Below are positions 37,039-45,713 of a DNA stretch of 60,896 bases, piece after piece (position 1 is the stretch's first letter; the number at the start of each line of letters is the position of its first letter). This DNA comes from Chloroflexota bacterium. GTDB taxonomy: Bacteria; Chloroflexota; Anaerolineae; Aggregatilineales; Phototrophicaceae. A program made the translations under genes and the position numbers. The notes below the pieces were generated by a model, which worked only from the letters and a program-made list of their open reading frames with translations, was not told where the DNA came from and ran no database searches. The stretch covers positions 1 through 60,896 of the forward strand of contig VXNO01000084.1 of NCBI GenBank assembly GCA_009840575.1, read 5' to 3'.

Positions 37039-37742
37039 CGAATGCGCCAACCCCCGCGCAAGCTGAGCTGGAAGCGCTGCTGGGCGTCGTTTTTCGCCAG
37101 TCACAGCTATTGACAACCGCGCTCACGCATAGTTCCTTTGTCAATGAATATGTCGGAGCTGGCGAGCCGAGCGACAACGAGCGGCTTGAGTTTCTGGGCG
37201 ATGCCGTGCTGGGTATGCTCGCCGCCGACCTGCTTTACAAGCAGTATCCGCACCTCGATGAAGGCAGCTTGACGCAGTTGCGCGCGGCTTTGGTCAAGGC
37301 GGAGTCACTGGCGATGTTCGCGCAGCGGCTTCGACTGGGCAAGTTCTTGCGCCTGGGCGTGGGCGAAGAACGGACTGGCGGGCGCGAGCGAGAAAGCATC
37401 TTGAGCTGCGGCTTCGAAGCGGTCATCGGCGCGATCTATTTGGACCGCGGCACGGCGGCTGTGGAGCGATTTTTGATGCCCCTGCTGCAGGAATTGCTGG
37501 ACGAAGTGCTGGACAAGCGCCTGCACCTGGATGCCCGCAGCGAATTGCATGAGCGCCTGCTCGCCCGGCGCAAGCCCCCGCCAGCCTACCGCGTCCGCGA
37601 AACCAGCGGTCCCGAGCACAACAAGCGCTTCCTTGTAGAAGTCGGCAGCGGCGATGATGTGCTGGGCAGCGGCATAGGCAAGAGCAAACGCGGAGCTGCG
37701 CAAGCCGCGGCTCGGGATGCCCTGCTGCGTTTGGATAGCTAA
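37035..37742 (+). CDS. rnc: Ribonuclease III, altered metal site
   Basis: Double-strand RNA endonuclease for rRNA and mRNA processing. The 235 residues comprise a catalytic domain with NERLEFLGDAVLG (Glu52 and Asp56) and a C-terminal dsRNA-binding domain (GKSKRGAAQAAARDALL). The second catalytic motif, normally LADAFEALIG, reads LSCGFEAVIG: Cys125 takes the place of the Asp equivalent to E. coli D114, while Glu128 (E117) is kept. Activity may be reduced or metal-shifted. The start overlaps the MoaX-type gene (ATGA); the stop overlaps the SUV3-like gene on the other strand. Confidence 0.94.
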   Translation: MTNAPTPAQAELEALLGVVFRQSQLLTTALTHSSFVNEYVGAGEPSDNERLEFLGDAVLGMLAADLLYKQYPHLDEGSLTQLRAALVKAESLAMFAQRLRLGKFLRLGVGEERTGGRERESILSCGFEAVIGAIYLDRGTAAVERFLMPLLQELLDEVLDKRLHLDARSELHERLLARRKPPPAYRVRETSGPEHNKRFLVEVGSGDDVLGSGIGKSKRGAAQAAARDALLRLDS

Positions 37743-39871
37743 GCCGCGCGATGCCGCCGCCGCTTGAAGCAGTCTTCGCAGATGCGATAACGATGCCGCG
37801 ATGGCAGGCGCGCCCGGCAAGTCCGGCAGCGCCGCGCTGTATTGAGGTTAAGCAGCAGCGCCTGGTCGATGGATAGCGACCATTCGCGCCGTTCTTCGCG
37901 CACTTGGTGATGCGCCTCGCCAAATGCGGCAAATTCCTTGCGCTGCGAAAGCCACAAGTACACATCCGCGCAGGCGATGCAAGCCTCGGTCGCGTCCAGG
38001 TCGCCGCCATCCTGGATAGGCACGGGCGCGGCTGGCGGCATGGGCATTTGGTAGCCTTCGATGATCATGTAGGCGCAATCCAGCCAATAGTTGCGGGTCG
38101 ATTTGCGAGTCGGCGCGTTGACCAGTTGCAGCGCTTTTGCCAGCCCCAGCCGCTTGATTTCGTCATCGGTCAGCAGCTTCGCCAGTTCGATCCGCTCGTC
38201 CAGGTCGGCGGTGGTAATGATGGCGCGCAAAGCCTCAGGTATTGATTGCAGCTCCGCCCAGCGCGTCAGCTGCTCCGCCAGGCTGCCGGGGATGAGTTGC
38301 AAATCATCAACTGTAGGCGCAACCCGCGCATAACTCAGCTCGGGCGGCTGCTGCGCGTAGAGTTCGCGGATGATGTCCATATCGGCTTTTGTCGTCGCGG
38401 CGATGAGCCCTGCCTCGCGGATGCCATACCTGCCCGCGCGCCCGCCGATCTGGTGCACCTCGGCTGGGTATAATCGGCGGTCATTCTTGCCGTCAAATTT
38501 CTCGGTCTCATAAAAACAGACGACATCAGCCGGCAGGTTCAAGCCCATGCCCACGGCGTCTGTGGCGATGCAAATCTCCGTTTCGCCTTCGGCAAAGCGG
38601 TCGGCTTGGCGGCGGCGCACCTCGGGCGGCAGGCTGCCATAGACCACCGAGACCGCCCTGCCCATGCGCTCCAGGGTCATCTTCAAGTCCAGCACATTGC
38701 GGCGCGAAAAAGCCACCAGGATGGTCGCTGGCGGCAAGGTTTCCAGTGTGAAGTGGCGCTCGGCAACCGCGATGGGCGCGAGCCGTTGATGCTCAATCAG
38801 CTCACAGGGCAGCTCGGCGGCGGCGGCCAGCACCTCGATCAGCTTGCGCGCGGTTGGGGGACCGATGATGTGCATTTCCGGGGCGGCGCATTCCATCAGC
38901 GCGCGCGTCCACGCCCAGCCGCGGTCGGCATCCGCCAGCATCTGCGCTTCGTCGATGATGACGCATTCGCCGCTGTCCTGCGCGTTAAACATTTCGATGG
39001 TCGCCGCGGTAATCTTGGCGCCTTCTGTATGGATAATCTCTTCGCCAGTCAACAAGTGGCATGGTACGCCCTCGGCGTTGAGGCGGTCGAATATCTCATA
39101 AGCCAGCAGCCGCAAAGGGGCGAGATACCAGCCCGAGCCAGCCGCTTTCAAAGCCTGCAGGGCATCATGGGTTTTGCCGCTGTTGGGATCGCCGATGTGC
39201 AGGGTGAGCTGTTGATGGTCGCGCCAGGCATTGCGCCAATTGGGGAAGGCGTCGATCAGGCGGTTGCGTAATTTACTGCGGGCTTCACGCTGGCGGCGTT
39301 TGCGATGCCGCCCACCGCGGCGACTTTTCTTCTTACCTTCGTCCGCGCTGGGCTGGCTCTCGCTGAGCAACTGGCTGTATTCGGCAAAGGTATGCGGCAG
39401 CCCCCACATGCCGCGCACATCGCGCCAGACGACGCGCTTGGGTGAGAGGCCCGCCTGGCGGATGCGGCTGATGAGCGCGCGCTGGTCAATTGAAAAGACC
39501 TTGCGTAAATCAGCCAGGCGCAGCCGCGCATAACCCGCTATCATCTCGCGCAGGTCGGGGTCGGTTGCGGTCGGCTGAAAGCTGCCGGCGGGGAAGCGCA
39601 ACTTGCCACGCGGGTCGAGGAAGCTGTCCAGCGCCAATTCTTGCGCTGCTGTGCGCATGGTCTCGCCATCGACGCCAACCAGCTTTGCCGCCTGCTTGAT
39701 TGTATAGCTGCGGGCGGCTACCTGTTGTTCCAGGGCTCGCTTGTTTTTTGGGGGGCGGATGCCGGCGCGGACTTCATCGCCGCAAAGTTCAAGCACACTC
39801 TGCCAGGCTTCGGCATCGGTGGATGAGTCCAACCGGGGGCTTGCTTGCTTATTCTCAGGTGATATTGCCAA
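37739..39871 (-). CDS. SUV3-like RNA helicase with HTH-like N-terminus and zinc finger
   Basis: A 710-residue protein. Residues 50-165 contain helix-turn-helix-like segments (TIKQAAKLVGVDGETM, RLADLRKVFSIDQRAL), followed by a very basic linker (180-200). The helicase core closely follows eukaryotic SUV3: Walker A GDPNSGKT (227-234), YLAPLRLLAYEIFDRL, HLLTGEE, DEAQ (307-310) with DRGWAWTRAL, and QIGGRAGRYG. The C-terminus carries a CxxC...CxxC zinc finger (Cys682, 685, 698, 701). SUV3 unwinds structured RNA for 3' decay in mitochondria. Its bacterial role is unknown, but convergence on rnc fits RNA turnover. It probably shares a transcript with the upstream HNH gene. Confidence 0.85.
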   Translation of the reverse strand: MAISPENKQASPRLDSSTDAEAWQSVLELCGDEVRAGIRPPKNKRALEQQVAARSYTIKQAAKLVGVDGETMRTAAQELALDSFLDPRGKLRFPAGSFQPTATDPDLREMIAGYARLRLADLRKVFSIDQRALISRIRQAGLSPKRVVWRDVRGMWGLPHTFAEYSQLLSESQPSADEGKKKSRRGGRHRKRRQREARSKLRNRLIDAFPNWRNAWRDHQQLTLHIGDPNSGKTHDALQALKAAGSGWYLAPLRLLAYEIFDRLNAEGVPCHLLTGEEIIHTEGAKITAATIEMFNAQDSGECVIIDEAQMLADADRGWAWTRALMECAAPEMHIIGPPTARKLIEVLAAAAELPCELIEHQRLAPIAVAERHFTLETLPPATILVAFSRRNVLDLKMTLERMGRAVSVVYGSLPPEVRRRQADRFAEGETEICIATDAVGMGLNLPADVVCFYETEKFDGKNDRRLYPAEVHQIGGRAGRYGIREAGLIAATTKADMDIIRELYAQQPPELSYARVAPTVDDLQLIPGSLAEQLTRWAELQSIPEALRAIITTADLDERIELAKLLTDDEIKRLGLAKALQLVNAPTRKSTRNYWLDCAYMIIEGYQMPMPPAAPVPIQDGGDLDATEACIACADVYLWLSQRKEFAAFGEAHHQVREERREWSLSIDQALLLNLNTARRCRTCRARLPSRHRYRICEDCFKRRRHRAA

Positions 39872-39904
39872 ACCGTCGCTCCGTCTGCCTTTGTCCCTTG
39901 GGGC

Positions 39905-40390
39905 TTAGTCTTCCCAGCGATAGGGGGGCGGGTTCACGCCGTCGAGCTTGTGGGCTGGCTCTCGCTGCGTCGATTCGCCGCTCGTGGAATACGCGGCAAA
40001 TAACGGTAGCTGTTGGCTAGGCTCGACCCGGTAGCGCGCCAATATGCGCTCGACCAACTCGGTGCGCGCGCCCGTCTCGCTGATTATCTCCACAGCGAAG
40101 CGCGCTGGGTGCTTTGCTGCCTTGCGCCGGTTGCAGCTTGGGCAGGCGACCACCAGGTTCGACGGGGTATTTCCCCCGCCCTGCGCCAGGCTGAGCACAT
40201 GATCCAACTCAAATTCCATGCCCGCCAGGTTGCGCCCGCACCATTCGCAGCGTCCGCCAGATTCTAGAATGCGGTCGCGTAGCATCGTCGCAGACACATC
40301 GCCAGCAGCGCCAGCCTGCTTTGCGCGCTCCTTCAAGGCGCTAGCATACTGGCGCAGCGCGGTAAAATCAAGCTGGTCCTGGTATGTCAT
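39905..40390 (-). CDS. HNH endonuclease family protein
   Basis: A 161-residue protein. The zinc-binding pairs CEWC and CPSC bracket the HNH core FELDHVLSLAQGGGNTPSN followed by LVVACPSCNRRK, giving the HNH beta-beta-alpha metal fold. The N-terminal 45 residues look helical; the C-terminal 50 residues are unrecognised. Target and role (defence, repair or mobile element remnant) are not determinable. ATG 40390 is preferred over 40429 because the longer form adds an unconserved-looking tail (MLIIVCKHDENAR) that overlaps a -10-like TATAGT on the minus strand. It lies 33 bases upstream of the SUV3-like gene. Confidence 0.8.
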   Translation of the reverse strand: MTYQDQLDFTALRQYASALKERAKQAGAAGDVSATMLRDRILESGGRCEWCGRNLAGMEFELDHVLSLAQGGGNTPSNLVVACPSCNRRKAAKHPARFAVEIISETGARTELVERILARYRVEPSQQLPLFAAYSTSGESTQREPAHKLDGVNPPPYRWED

Positions 40391-40526
40391 CCGGGCATTC
40401 TCGTCATGTTTGCATACTATAATCAGCATACAGCAAGTTTTTCGCGCGCATCGTCAGGGCAATCACTTCAAAACCTTTTACCACCGAGTGCACCGAATTA
40501 ATTTTAGCGCGATTGCCCTGCGCGCA

Positions 40527-40555
40527 TTGCCGAGTTTCGGCGTGGACGGTATACT
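40527..40555 (+). promoter_or_regulatory. Promoter of ftsY
   Basis: TTGCCG (40527-40532), a 17-base spacer and TATACT (40550-40555). Transcription would begin about 12 bases before the ftsY ATG, leaving a very short leader with no clear ribosome binding site. Confidence 0.65.
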
Positions 40556-40574
40556 CTTTGCTTGGCATTGACTG

Positions 40575-41507
40575 ATGAACAGGAGCAGGCAATTGGGCAT
40601 CTTTCGCCGCGGCTTGTCAAAAACGCGCCAGTCCTTCTTCGGGCGCATATCGCAGCTATTGGGCAACACCGAAATTGACGACGACACTTGGGACGACATG
40701 GAAACCTTGCTCATTCAGGCGGATGTCGGCTTCAACACCACGGTGAAGGTGGTTGATGCCCTCAGAGACCGGGTACGCGCCGAGGGCATTACCAAGACTG
40801 ACCAGCTAAATGCCGCGCTAAAATCCGAGCTGGCGGCGCTGTTGTCTTTCCCACCGGCGCTGGATATTTCCGGGCGCGAATTGTCGATTATCCTGGTGGT
40901 CGGCGTCAATGGCTCAGGCAAGACCACCTCTATCGCCAAGCTAGCGCATCGGCTCAAGAACTTGTCGCGGCGCAAAGTGATGATCGCCGCTGGCGACACT
41001 TTTCGCGCAGCTGCCATCGAGCAGTTGCAAACCTGGGGGCAGCGCATTGATGTGCCAGTCGTCGCCAATCGTCCTGGCTCCGACCCTGGCGCGGTTGTTT
41101 ATGATGCCACCAATGCCGCCAAGGCGCGTGGCTATGATATTCTCATCATCGACACAGCGGGCCGGCTGCAAAACAACTTCAACCTCATGCGCGAGCTGAC
41201 GAAGATCAGCGAAGTCTCCGGCAAGGTTGTGCCCGATGCCCCGCACGAGGTGCTGCTGGTGCTGGATGGCACGACCGGGCAAAATGCCATCGAGCAAGCC
41301 AAGAGCTTTCAGGAAGCCTCAGGCGTCAGCGGTGTCATCGTCACCAAGCTGGATAGCACAGCCAAAGGCGGCATGGTCTTCTCGATTTTCCATGATTTGC
41401 ATCTGCCCGTGCATTATCTGGGCTTGGGCGAAACCATCGACGACCTGGTGCTCTTCACGCCGGAATTCTTCGTCGACAGCTTGTTTGATGACGCCCCGGA
41501 GAATTGA
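40575..41507 (+). CDS. ftsY: Signal recognition particle receptor FtsY
   Basis: SRP receptor GTPase that docks ribosome-nascent chain complexes at the membrane. At 310 residues it is the short form without an acidic A domain. Helical N domain (about 1-95), then the G domain: GVNGSGKTTS, the insertion-box GDTFRAAAIEQL, DTAGR, TKLD and the C-terminal GLGETIDDLVLF. No ffh is in the window. It is followed by an rRNA/tRNA methyltransferase gene whose TTG start overlaps the ftsY stop. Confidence 0.97.
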   Translation: MNRSRQLGIFRRGLSKTRQSFFGRISQLLGNTEIDDDTWDDMETLLIQADVGFNTTVKVVDALRDRVRAEGITKTDQLNAALKSELAALLSFPPALDISGRELSIILVVGVNGSGKTTSIAKLAHRLKNLSRRKVMIAAGDTFRAAAIEQLQTWGQRIDVPVVANRPGSDPGAVVYDATNAAKARGYDILIIDTAGRLQNNFNLMRELTKISEVSGKVVPDAPHEVLLVLDGTTGQNAIEQAKSFQEASGVSGVIVTKLDSTAKGGMVFSIFHDLHLPVHYLGLGETIDDLVLFTPEFFVDSLFDDAPEN

Positions 41508-42289
41508 CGGCACTTGTGCAGATCACCAGCGCGCAAAACAGCAAGCTCAAGTTGGTCAAGCGGCTGCGCAGCAAACGCGGACGCGAGGCGGAAGCGCGCT
41601 TCGTCATCGATTCCCAGCGGGACCTGCGGCGGGCGTTGGACTGTGGCTACCGGGTGGATTTCCTGCTGCGCTGCCGGGAGCTTGACGAGCTAGGCGACTT
41701 GGGCTGCGAGATACTGGAGGTTTCACCACAGCTTTTGCAAAAGGTTAGCTACCGAGACAACCCGGACGGCATGGTAGCGGTCCTGCGCAGCCAGTTGCCC
41801 AAGGGACGCCTGTGGCTGGAGGGCGCGGAGATCGATAGCGCGCTGCTGCTGGTGGGTCTGCATGTGCCGGGCAATATCGGCGCTTTGTTGCGCAGCGCCG
41901 ATGCCAGTGGCTGCGACGCGGCGCTACTGGTCGATTGCGCGCTCGACCTGTATAATCCCAATATCATCCGCAATAGCACAGGCGCATGCTTCCTGGATAA
42001 TATCTATCAGTTGAACGTGGGCGAGGCGCTGGAGTATCTGGGCAGCGCGGGCTTGGAAATCGTCGCCGCGGATGTGGCTGGCAGCAGCCTCTATGATGAA
42101 AGCTTTGCCGCCAGGACAGCGCTTGTTTTGGGCGCGGAAGACCGCGGGCTGAGTGGGGATTGGCTGGCGAATGCTCATCGGCGCATCCGCATCCCCATGG
42201 CGGGGCGGGCAGCCGATTCGCTGAATGTATCGGTTAGCGGCGCTATCCTGATGTTCGAGTTGCAGCGCCAGCGGCATCACAACAGATAG
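41504..42289 (+). CDS. TrmH/SpoU-family RNA 2'-O-methyltransferase
   Basis: A 261-residue SPOUT enzyme with an N-terminal SpoU substrate-binding domain (about 1-95) and the knotted SAM-binding domain. Its three motifs are clear: VPGNIGALLRSADASG, LVLGAEDRGLS and IPMAGRAADSLNVSVSGAI. Whether it modifies 23S rRNA (RlmB-like) or tRNA cannot be told. The TTG at 41504 overlaps the ftsY stop (TTGA); a GTG at 41516 is an alternative closer to the family's usual start. Confidence 0.92.
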   Translation: MTALVQITSAQNSKLKLVKRLRSKRGREAEARFVIDSQRDLRRALDCGYRVDFLLRCRELDELGDLGCEILEVSPQLLQKVSYRDNPDGMVAVLRSQLPKGRLWLEGAEIDSALLLVGLHVPGNIGALLRSADASGCDAALLVDCALDLYNPNIIRNSTGACFLDNIYQLNVGEALEYLGSAGLEIVAADVAGSSLYDESFAARTALVLGAEDRGLSGDWLANAHRRIRIPMAGRAADSLNVSVSGAILMFELQRQRHHNR

Positions 42290-42304
42290 GCAAACCAAGC
42301 AAAC

Positions 42305-43390
42305 ATGGACAGCCTCATCAGCCAACTGCGCGAATACGAAGCGCAGATCAATGAACTCATGGCGCGCATAGGTATCGCCAACAAAGCCGAAGTCGCCAGC
42401 CAACTGGAAGCCGCCGCCAGCCAAGCTGACTTCTGGAACGATCCCGAAACCGCCCAGCAAACCATGCAGCAGCTCGCCCGGCTGAATGCGCTGGTGGAGA
42501 AATGGCGCGGATTGGCTGCCCGCGTGGCGGATGCGATTGAGCTGGTTGAGATTGCTGATGACGATATGCAAGCCGAACTGGCAGCCGAGGCCGAAGCCTT
42601 GGGTGAGATTGCCGCTGTCATGTCGCGCGAAGCCATGCTTTCGGGCGAATATGACAATGAAGATGCCATCTTCGCCATTCACGCCGGCGCAGGCGGTGTC
42701 GATGCCCAAGACTGGACCGAAATGCTGGAGCGCATGTACCTGCGTTGGATCGAGCAGAATGGCTACAAAGCCGAAGTGCTCGACCGCAGCGGCGGTGAAG
42801 AAGCCGGCTTGAAGAGCGTTACCATCAGCGTCAAGGGCGACTACGCTTTTGGCAACTTGCAGAGCGAAGAAGGCGTGCACCGCCTGGTGCGTCAAAGCCC
42901 CTTTGACAGCGCCAGACGCCGCCACACCGCCTTCGCCAAGGTGGAGCTTTGGCCCGATATCCAGCGCGATATCGAGATTACCCTGGCGGAGCGTGACATC
43001 CGCATCGATACCTATCGTGCCAGCGGCGCGGGCGGGCAACATGTGCAGAAGAATGACACCGCCGTGCGCATCACGCACCTGCCCACGGGGCTGGTCGTGC
43101 AGTGTCAAAACCAGCGCAGCCAGGCGCAAAACCGCGACCGAGCCATGCAAATCCTCAAAGCGCGCCTCTTTGAGATAGAGCGCGCCAAACAAGAGGCGCA
43201 GATAGCCGAGCTAAAAGGCGAAAATGTCGACGCCGGCTGGGGCAACCAAATCCGCTCCTATGTCTTGCACCCCTATCAGATGGTGAAAGACCACCGCACC
43301 AATGTCGAGATAGGCAATGCGACGGCCGTGCTTGATGGGCGGCTGGGCGAATTCATCGATGCCTACCTGCGGCACAAGATCAGCGGCTGA
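42305..43390 (+). CDS. prfB: Peptide chain release factor 2
   Basis: Recognises UAA and UGA stop codons and triggers peptide release. The 361-residue protein contains the anticodon-like SPF tripeptide (VRQSPFDSARRRHT) and the catalytic GGQ (ASGAGGQHVQKNDTAVR). The frame is continuous from ATG 42305, so the programmed +1 frameshift at an early UGA that controls prfB in many bacteria is absent. It lies 15 bases after the methyltransferase gene. No strong ribosome binding site is seen. Confidence 0.96.
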   Translation: MDSLISQLREYEAQINELMARIGIANKAEVASQLEAAASQADFWNDPETAQQTMQQLARLNALVEKWRGLAARVADAIELVEIADDDMQAELAAEAEALGEIAAVMSREAMLSGEYDNEDAIFAIHAGAGGVDAQDWTEMLERMYLRWIEQNGYKAEVLDRSGGEEAGLKSVTISVKGDYAFGNLQSEEGVHRLVRQSPFDSARRRHTAFAKVELWPDIQRDIEITLAERDIRIDTYRASGAGGQHVQKNDTAVRITHLPTGLVVQCQNQRSQAQNRDRAMQILKARLFEIERAKQEAQIAELKGENVDAGWGNQIRSYVLHPYQMVKDHRTNVEIGNATAVLDGRLGEFIDAYLRHKISG

Positions 43391-43423
43391 TATGCCGGCT
43401 TGCGCTAAAAAACAATGCCGAGA

Positions 43424-43455
43424 TTGACGACAAGCATGGCAAGATGTGGTAAATT
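43424..43455 (+). promoter_or_regulatory. Possible promoter of rel
   Basis: TTGACG (43424-43429), a long 20-base spacer and TAAATT (43450-43455) preceded by TGG (extended -10). The spacer is longer than ideal, so activity would depend on the extended -10. The position excludes a start at ATG 43458 for transcripts from here. Confidence 0.4.
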
Positions 43456-43481
43456 GAATGCAGGTAGAGCGCAAAGGCGGC

Positions 43482-45701
43482 ATGATAGTGAGCGCCAGCA
43501 ATTTGTACTCTCATGATCTGGCTTCACTGCTCGCGGCGCTGCCCAAGAGCCAGCCCAACGAGGTTGACCTGATCACCACTGCCTATCAGCGGGCGGAAAG
43601 CGCGCACAGCGGGCAGAAGCGCAGATCAGGCGAGCCTTACTTCACACACTGTGTCGCGGTCGCCAGCATCCTGGCGGAAATGAACATGGATGCCGAGACT
43701 GTCGCGGCAGGCTTGCTGCATGATGTCGTCGAAGATACTGACTTCACGCTCGAAGATTTGCGGCGCGAATTCGGCGCGACGATCGCCAAGCTGGTTGATG
43801 GCGTCACCAAGCTGAAAAACCTGCCGATTAAAAATGTCTCGCCCAATGGCGGCAGCCGCCGCTCCAGCGCGGTCAACCGCGAGATGGAATACATCCGCAA
43901 GATGCTGCTGACGATGGGCGATGATGTGCGTGTCGTGCTGGTGAAGCTGGCGGACCGCCTGCACAACATGCGCACGTTGGGCTATTTGCCGGGCAAGAAA
44001 CAGCGAACCATCGCTTTAGAAACGCGCGATATCTTCGCGCCGCTGGCAAACCGCCTCGGCATCTGGCAGATAAAATGGGAGCTGGAGGATCTCAGCTTCC
44101 GCTACTTGAATCCCGAAGCCTATCGCGCCATCGCTACTGCGCTGGATGAACGGCGCGACGAGCGCGAAACCTATGTGCGGCAGATCAAGGAACGGCTCAT
44201 CAAGGAGCTGCGCGCCGCCAACATCAATCAGGTTACTATCACTACCCGCCCCAAGCATATCTACAGTATCTACAGCAAGATGACGCGCAAAGACCTGCCC
44301 CTTGAGCAGATCTACGACATTCGCGGCATGCGCGTGCTGGTCGATAGCCTGACCGAGTGTTACCTGGCGCTGGGCATCGTGCACAACCTGTGGCGCCCCA
44401 TCCCCGGTGAATTTGACGACTACATCGCCAACCCCAAAGACAACTTTTATCGCAGCTTGCACACCGCCGTGCACGATGAAGCCGGCAAAACAGTCGAAGT
44501 GCAGATCCGCACCTGGGAGATGCACGAGGACGCCGAATATGGCATCGCGGCGCATTGGCGCTACAAAGAAGGCGAAAATGGGCACGACCAGGCATTTGAA
44601 CAGCGCCTGGCTTACCTGCGCCGGTTGATGGAATTTGGTCCCGAGGTCAACGACGCCTCACAATTTGTCGATGCCGTCAAATCCGAAGTCTTCCAGGATC
44701 GCGTCTACAGCGTAACGCCCAACGGCGACATCATCGACTTGCCGGTCGGCGCGACACCCATCGACTTTGCTTATCATATCCACACCGACATCGGCAACCG
44801 CTGCCGCGGCGCAAAGGTCAATGGACGACTGGTGCCACTGAATACCAAGTTGAAGATGGGCGACCAGGTCGAGATTTTGACAGCCAAACGCGGCGGACCC
44901 AGCATGGACTGGCTCAATCCCGATTTTGATTACGCCGTCACCAACCGCGCGCGCAGCAAAATCCGCCAGTGGTTGCGCAAACAAAATCGCGACAAACACA
45001 TCGCCACAGGCAGAGAAGCTTTGGAGCGCGAGCTGAAGCGGCTGGGCGTGCAAGAAAAGATGTCCTACGACTCGGTGGCGCGCCTGCTCGGCTATGAAAA
45101 GCTGGATGATTTCCTGGCTGCCATCGGCGCGGGCGATGTTACAGGACCACAAATCAGCAACCGCGTGCTGGAAGAAGAACGGCGCAAAACCGCTGAGAAG
45201 CTATCTGACGCCGATTTGATCAAGGCGCGCGCCAAACGGGTCGGCAGCAACGCCACCAAAGGCATCAGCATTATGGGCGCTGGCGGCCTGCTGACCAATT
45301 TGGCGCGCTGCTGTTCGCCGATGCCCGCTGACGAGATTATCGGCTACATCACCCGTGGTCGGGGTGTCACCGTGCACCGCTCCGATTGCAGCTATATCAA
45401 ATCCTTGAGCGAAACAGAACGGCTGATCGAAGTTGCCTGGGGCGCGACGGACGACGAGCAGCATTACCTCGTGCCGGTCGAAGTCATCGCCTTTGACCGC
45501 GAGGGCTTACTGCGCGAAGTCTCCACCATCATCGCCGACCAGCATGTGAATATCGCATCGGTCGCTGTTACGACAAGCGATCAATATGCCCGCTTCAAGC
45601 TGCAGCTCGAGATCAGCAACAACCAGCAGCTTACGCGCATCTTGACCAAGCTGGATTTGCTGCACGATGTGCTGGAAGCCCGCCGCCGCTACAGCAACTG
45701 A
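43482..45701 (+). CDS. rel: Bifunctional (p)ppGpp synthetase/hydrolase Rel
   Basis: Makes and degrades the stringent-response alarmone. The protein has 739 residues from ATG 43482; ATG 43458 and GTG 43488 are alternatives. Domain order: HD hydrolase with HCVAVASI and LLHDVVEDTD; synthetase with YDIRGMRVLV, PKDNFYRSLHTAV and EVQIRTWEMHEDAEYGIAAH; TGS (VYSVTPNGDIIDLPVGATPI); a zinc-finger region with CC and HRSDC; and a C-terminal ACT domain (about the last 75 residues). Both catalytic halves look intact, so it is probably the sole long Rel. The QTMAN homologue starts 12 bases after the stop. Confidence 0.96.
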   Translation: MIVSASNLYSHDLASLLAALPKSQPNEVDLITTAYQRAESAHSGQKRRSGEPYFTHCVAVASILAEMNMDAETVAAGLLHDVVEDTDFTLEDLRREFGATIAKLVDGVTKLKNLPIKNVSPNGGSRRSSAVNREMEYIRKMLLTMGDDVRVVLVKLADRLHNMRTLGYLPGKKQRTIALETRDIFAPLANRLGIWQIKWELEDLSFRYLNPEAYRAIATALDERRDERETYVRQIKERLIKELRAANINQVTITTRPKHIYSIYSKMTRKDLPLEQIYDIRGMRVLVDSLTECYLALGIVHNLWRPIPGEFDDYIANPKDNFYRSLHTAVHDEAGKTVEVQIRTWEMHEDAEYGIAAHWRYKEGENGHDQAFEQRLAYLRRLMEFGPEVNDASQFVDAVKSEVFQDRVYSVTPNGDIIDLPVGATPIDFAYHIHTDIGNRCRGAKVNGRLVPLNTKLKMGDQVEILTAKRGGPSMDWLNPDFDYAVTNRARSKIRQWLRKQNRDKHIATGREALERELKRLGVQEKMSYDSVARLLGYEKLDDFLAAIGAGDVTGPQISNRVLEEERRKTAEKLSDADLIKARAKRVGSNATKGISIMGAGGLLTNLARCCSPMPADEIIGYITRGRGVTVHRSDCSYIKSLSETERLIEVAWGATDDEQHYLVPVEVIAFDREGLLREVSTIIADQHVNIASVAVTTSDQYARFKLQLEISNNQQLTRILTKLDLLHDVLEARRRYSN

Positions 45702-45713
45702 GCGCCGCGATTC

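Noticed and set aside
42305-42400. Programmed +1 frameshift in prfB
   Set aside because: I looked for CTTTGA and an in-frame UGA near codon 25 and found neither; the frame is continuous.
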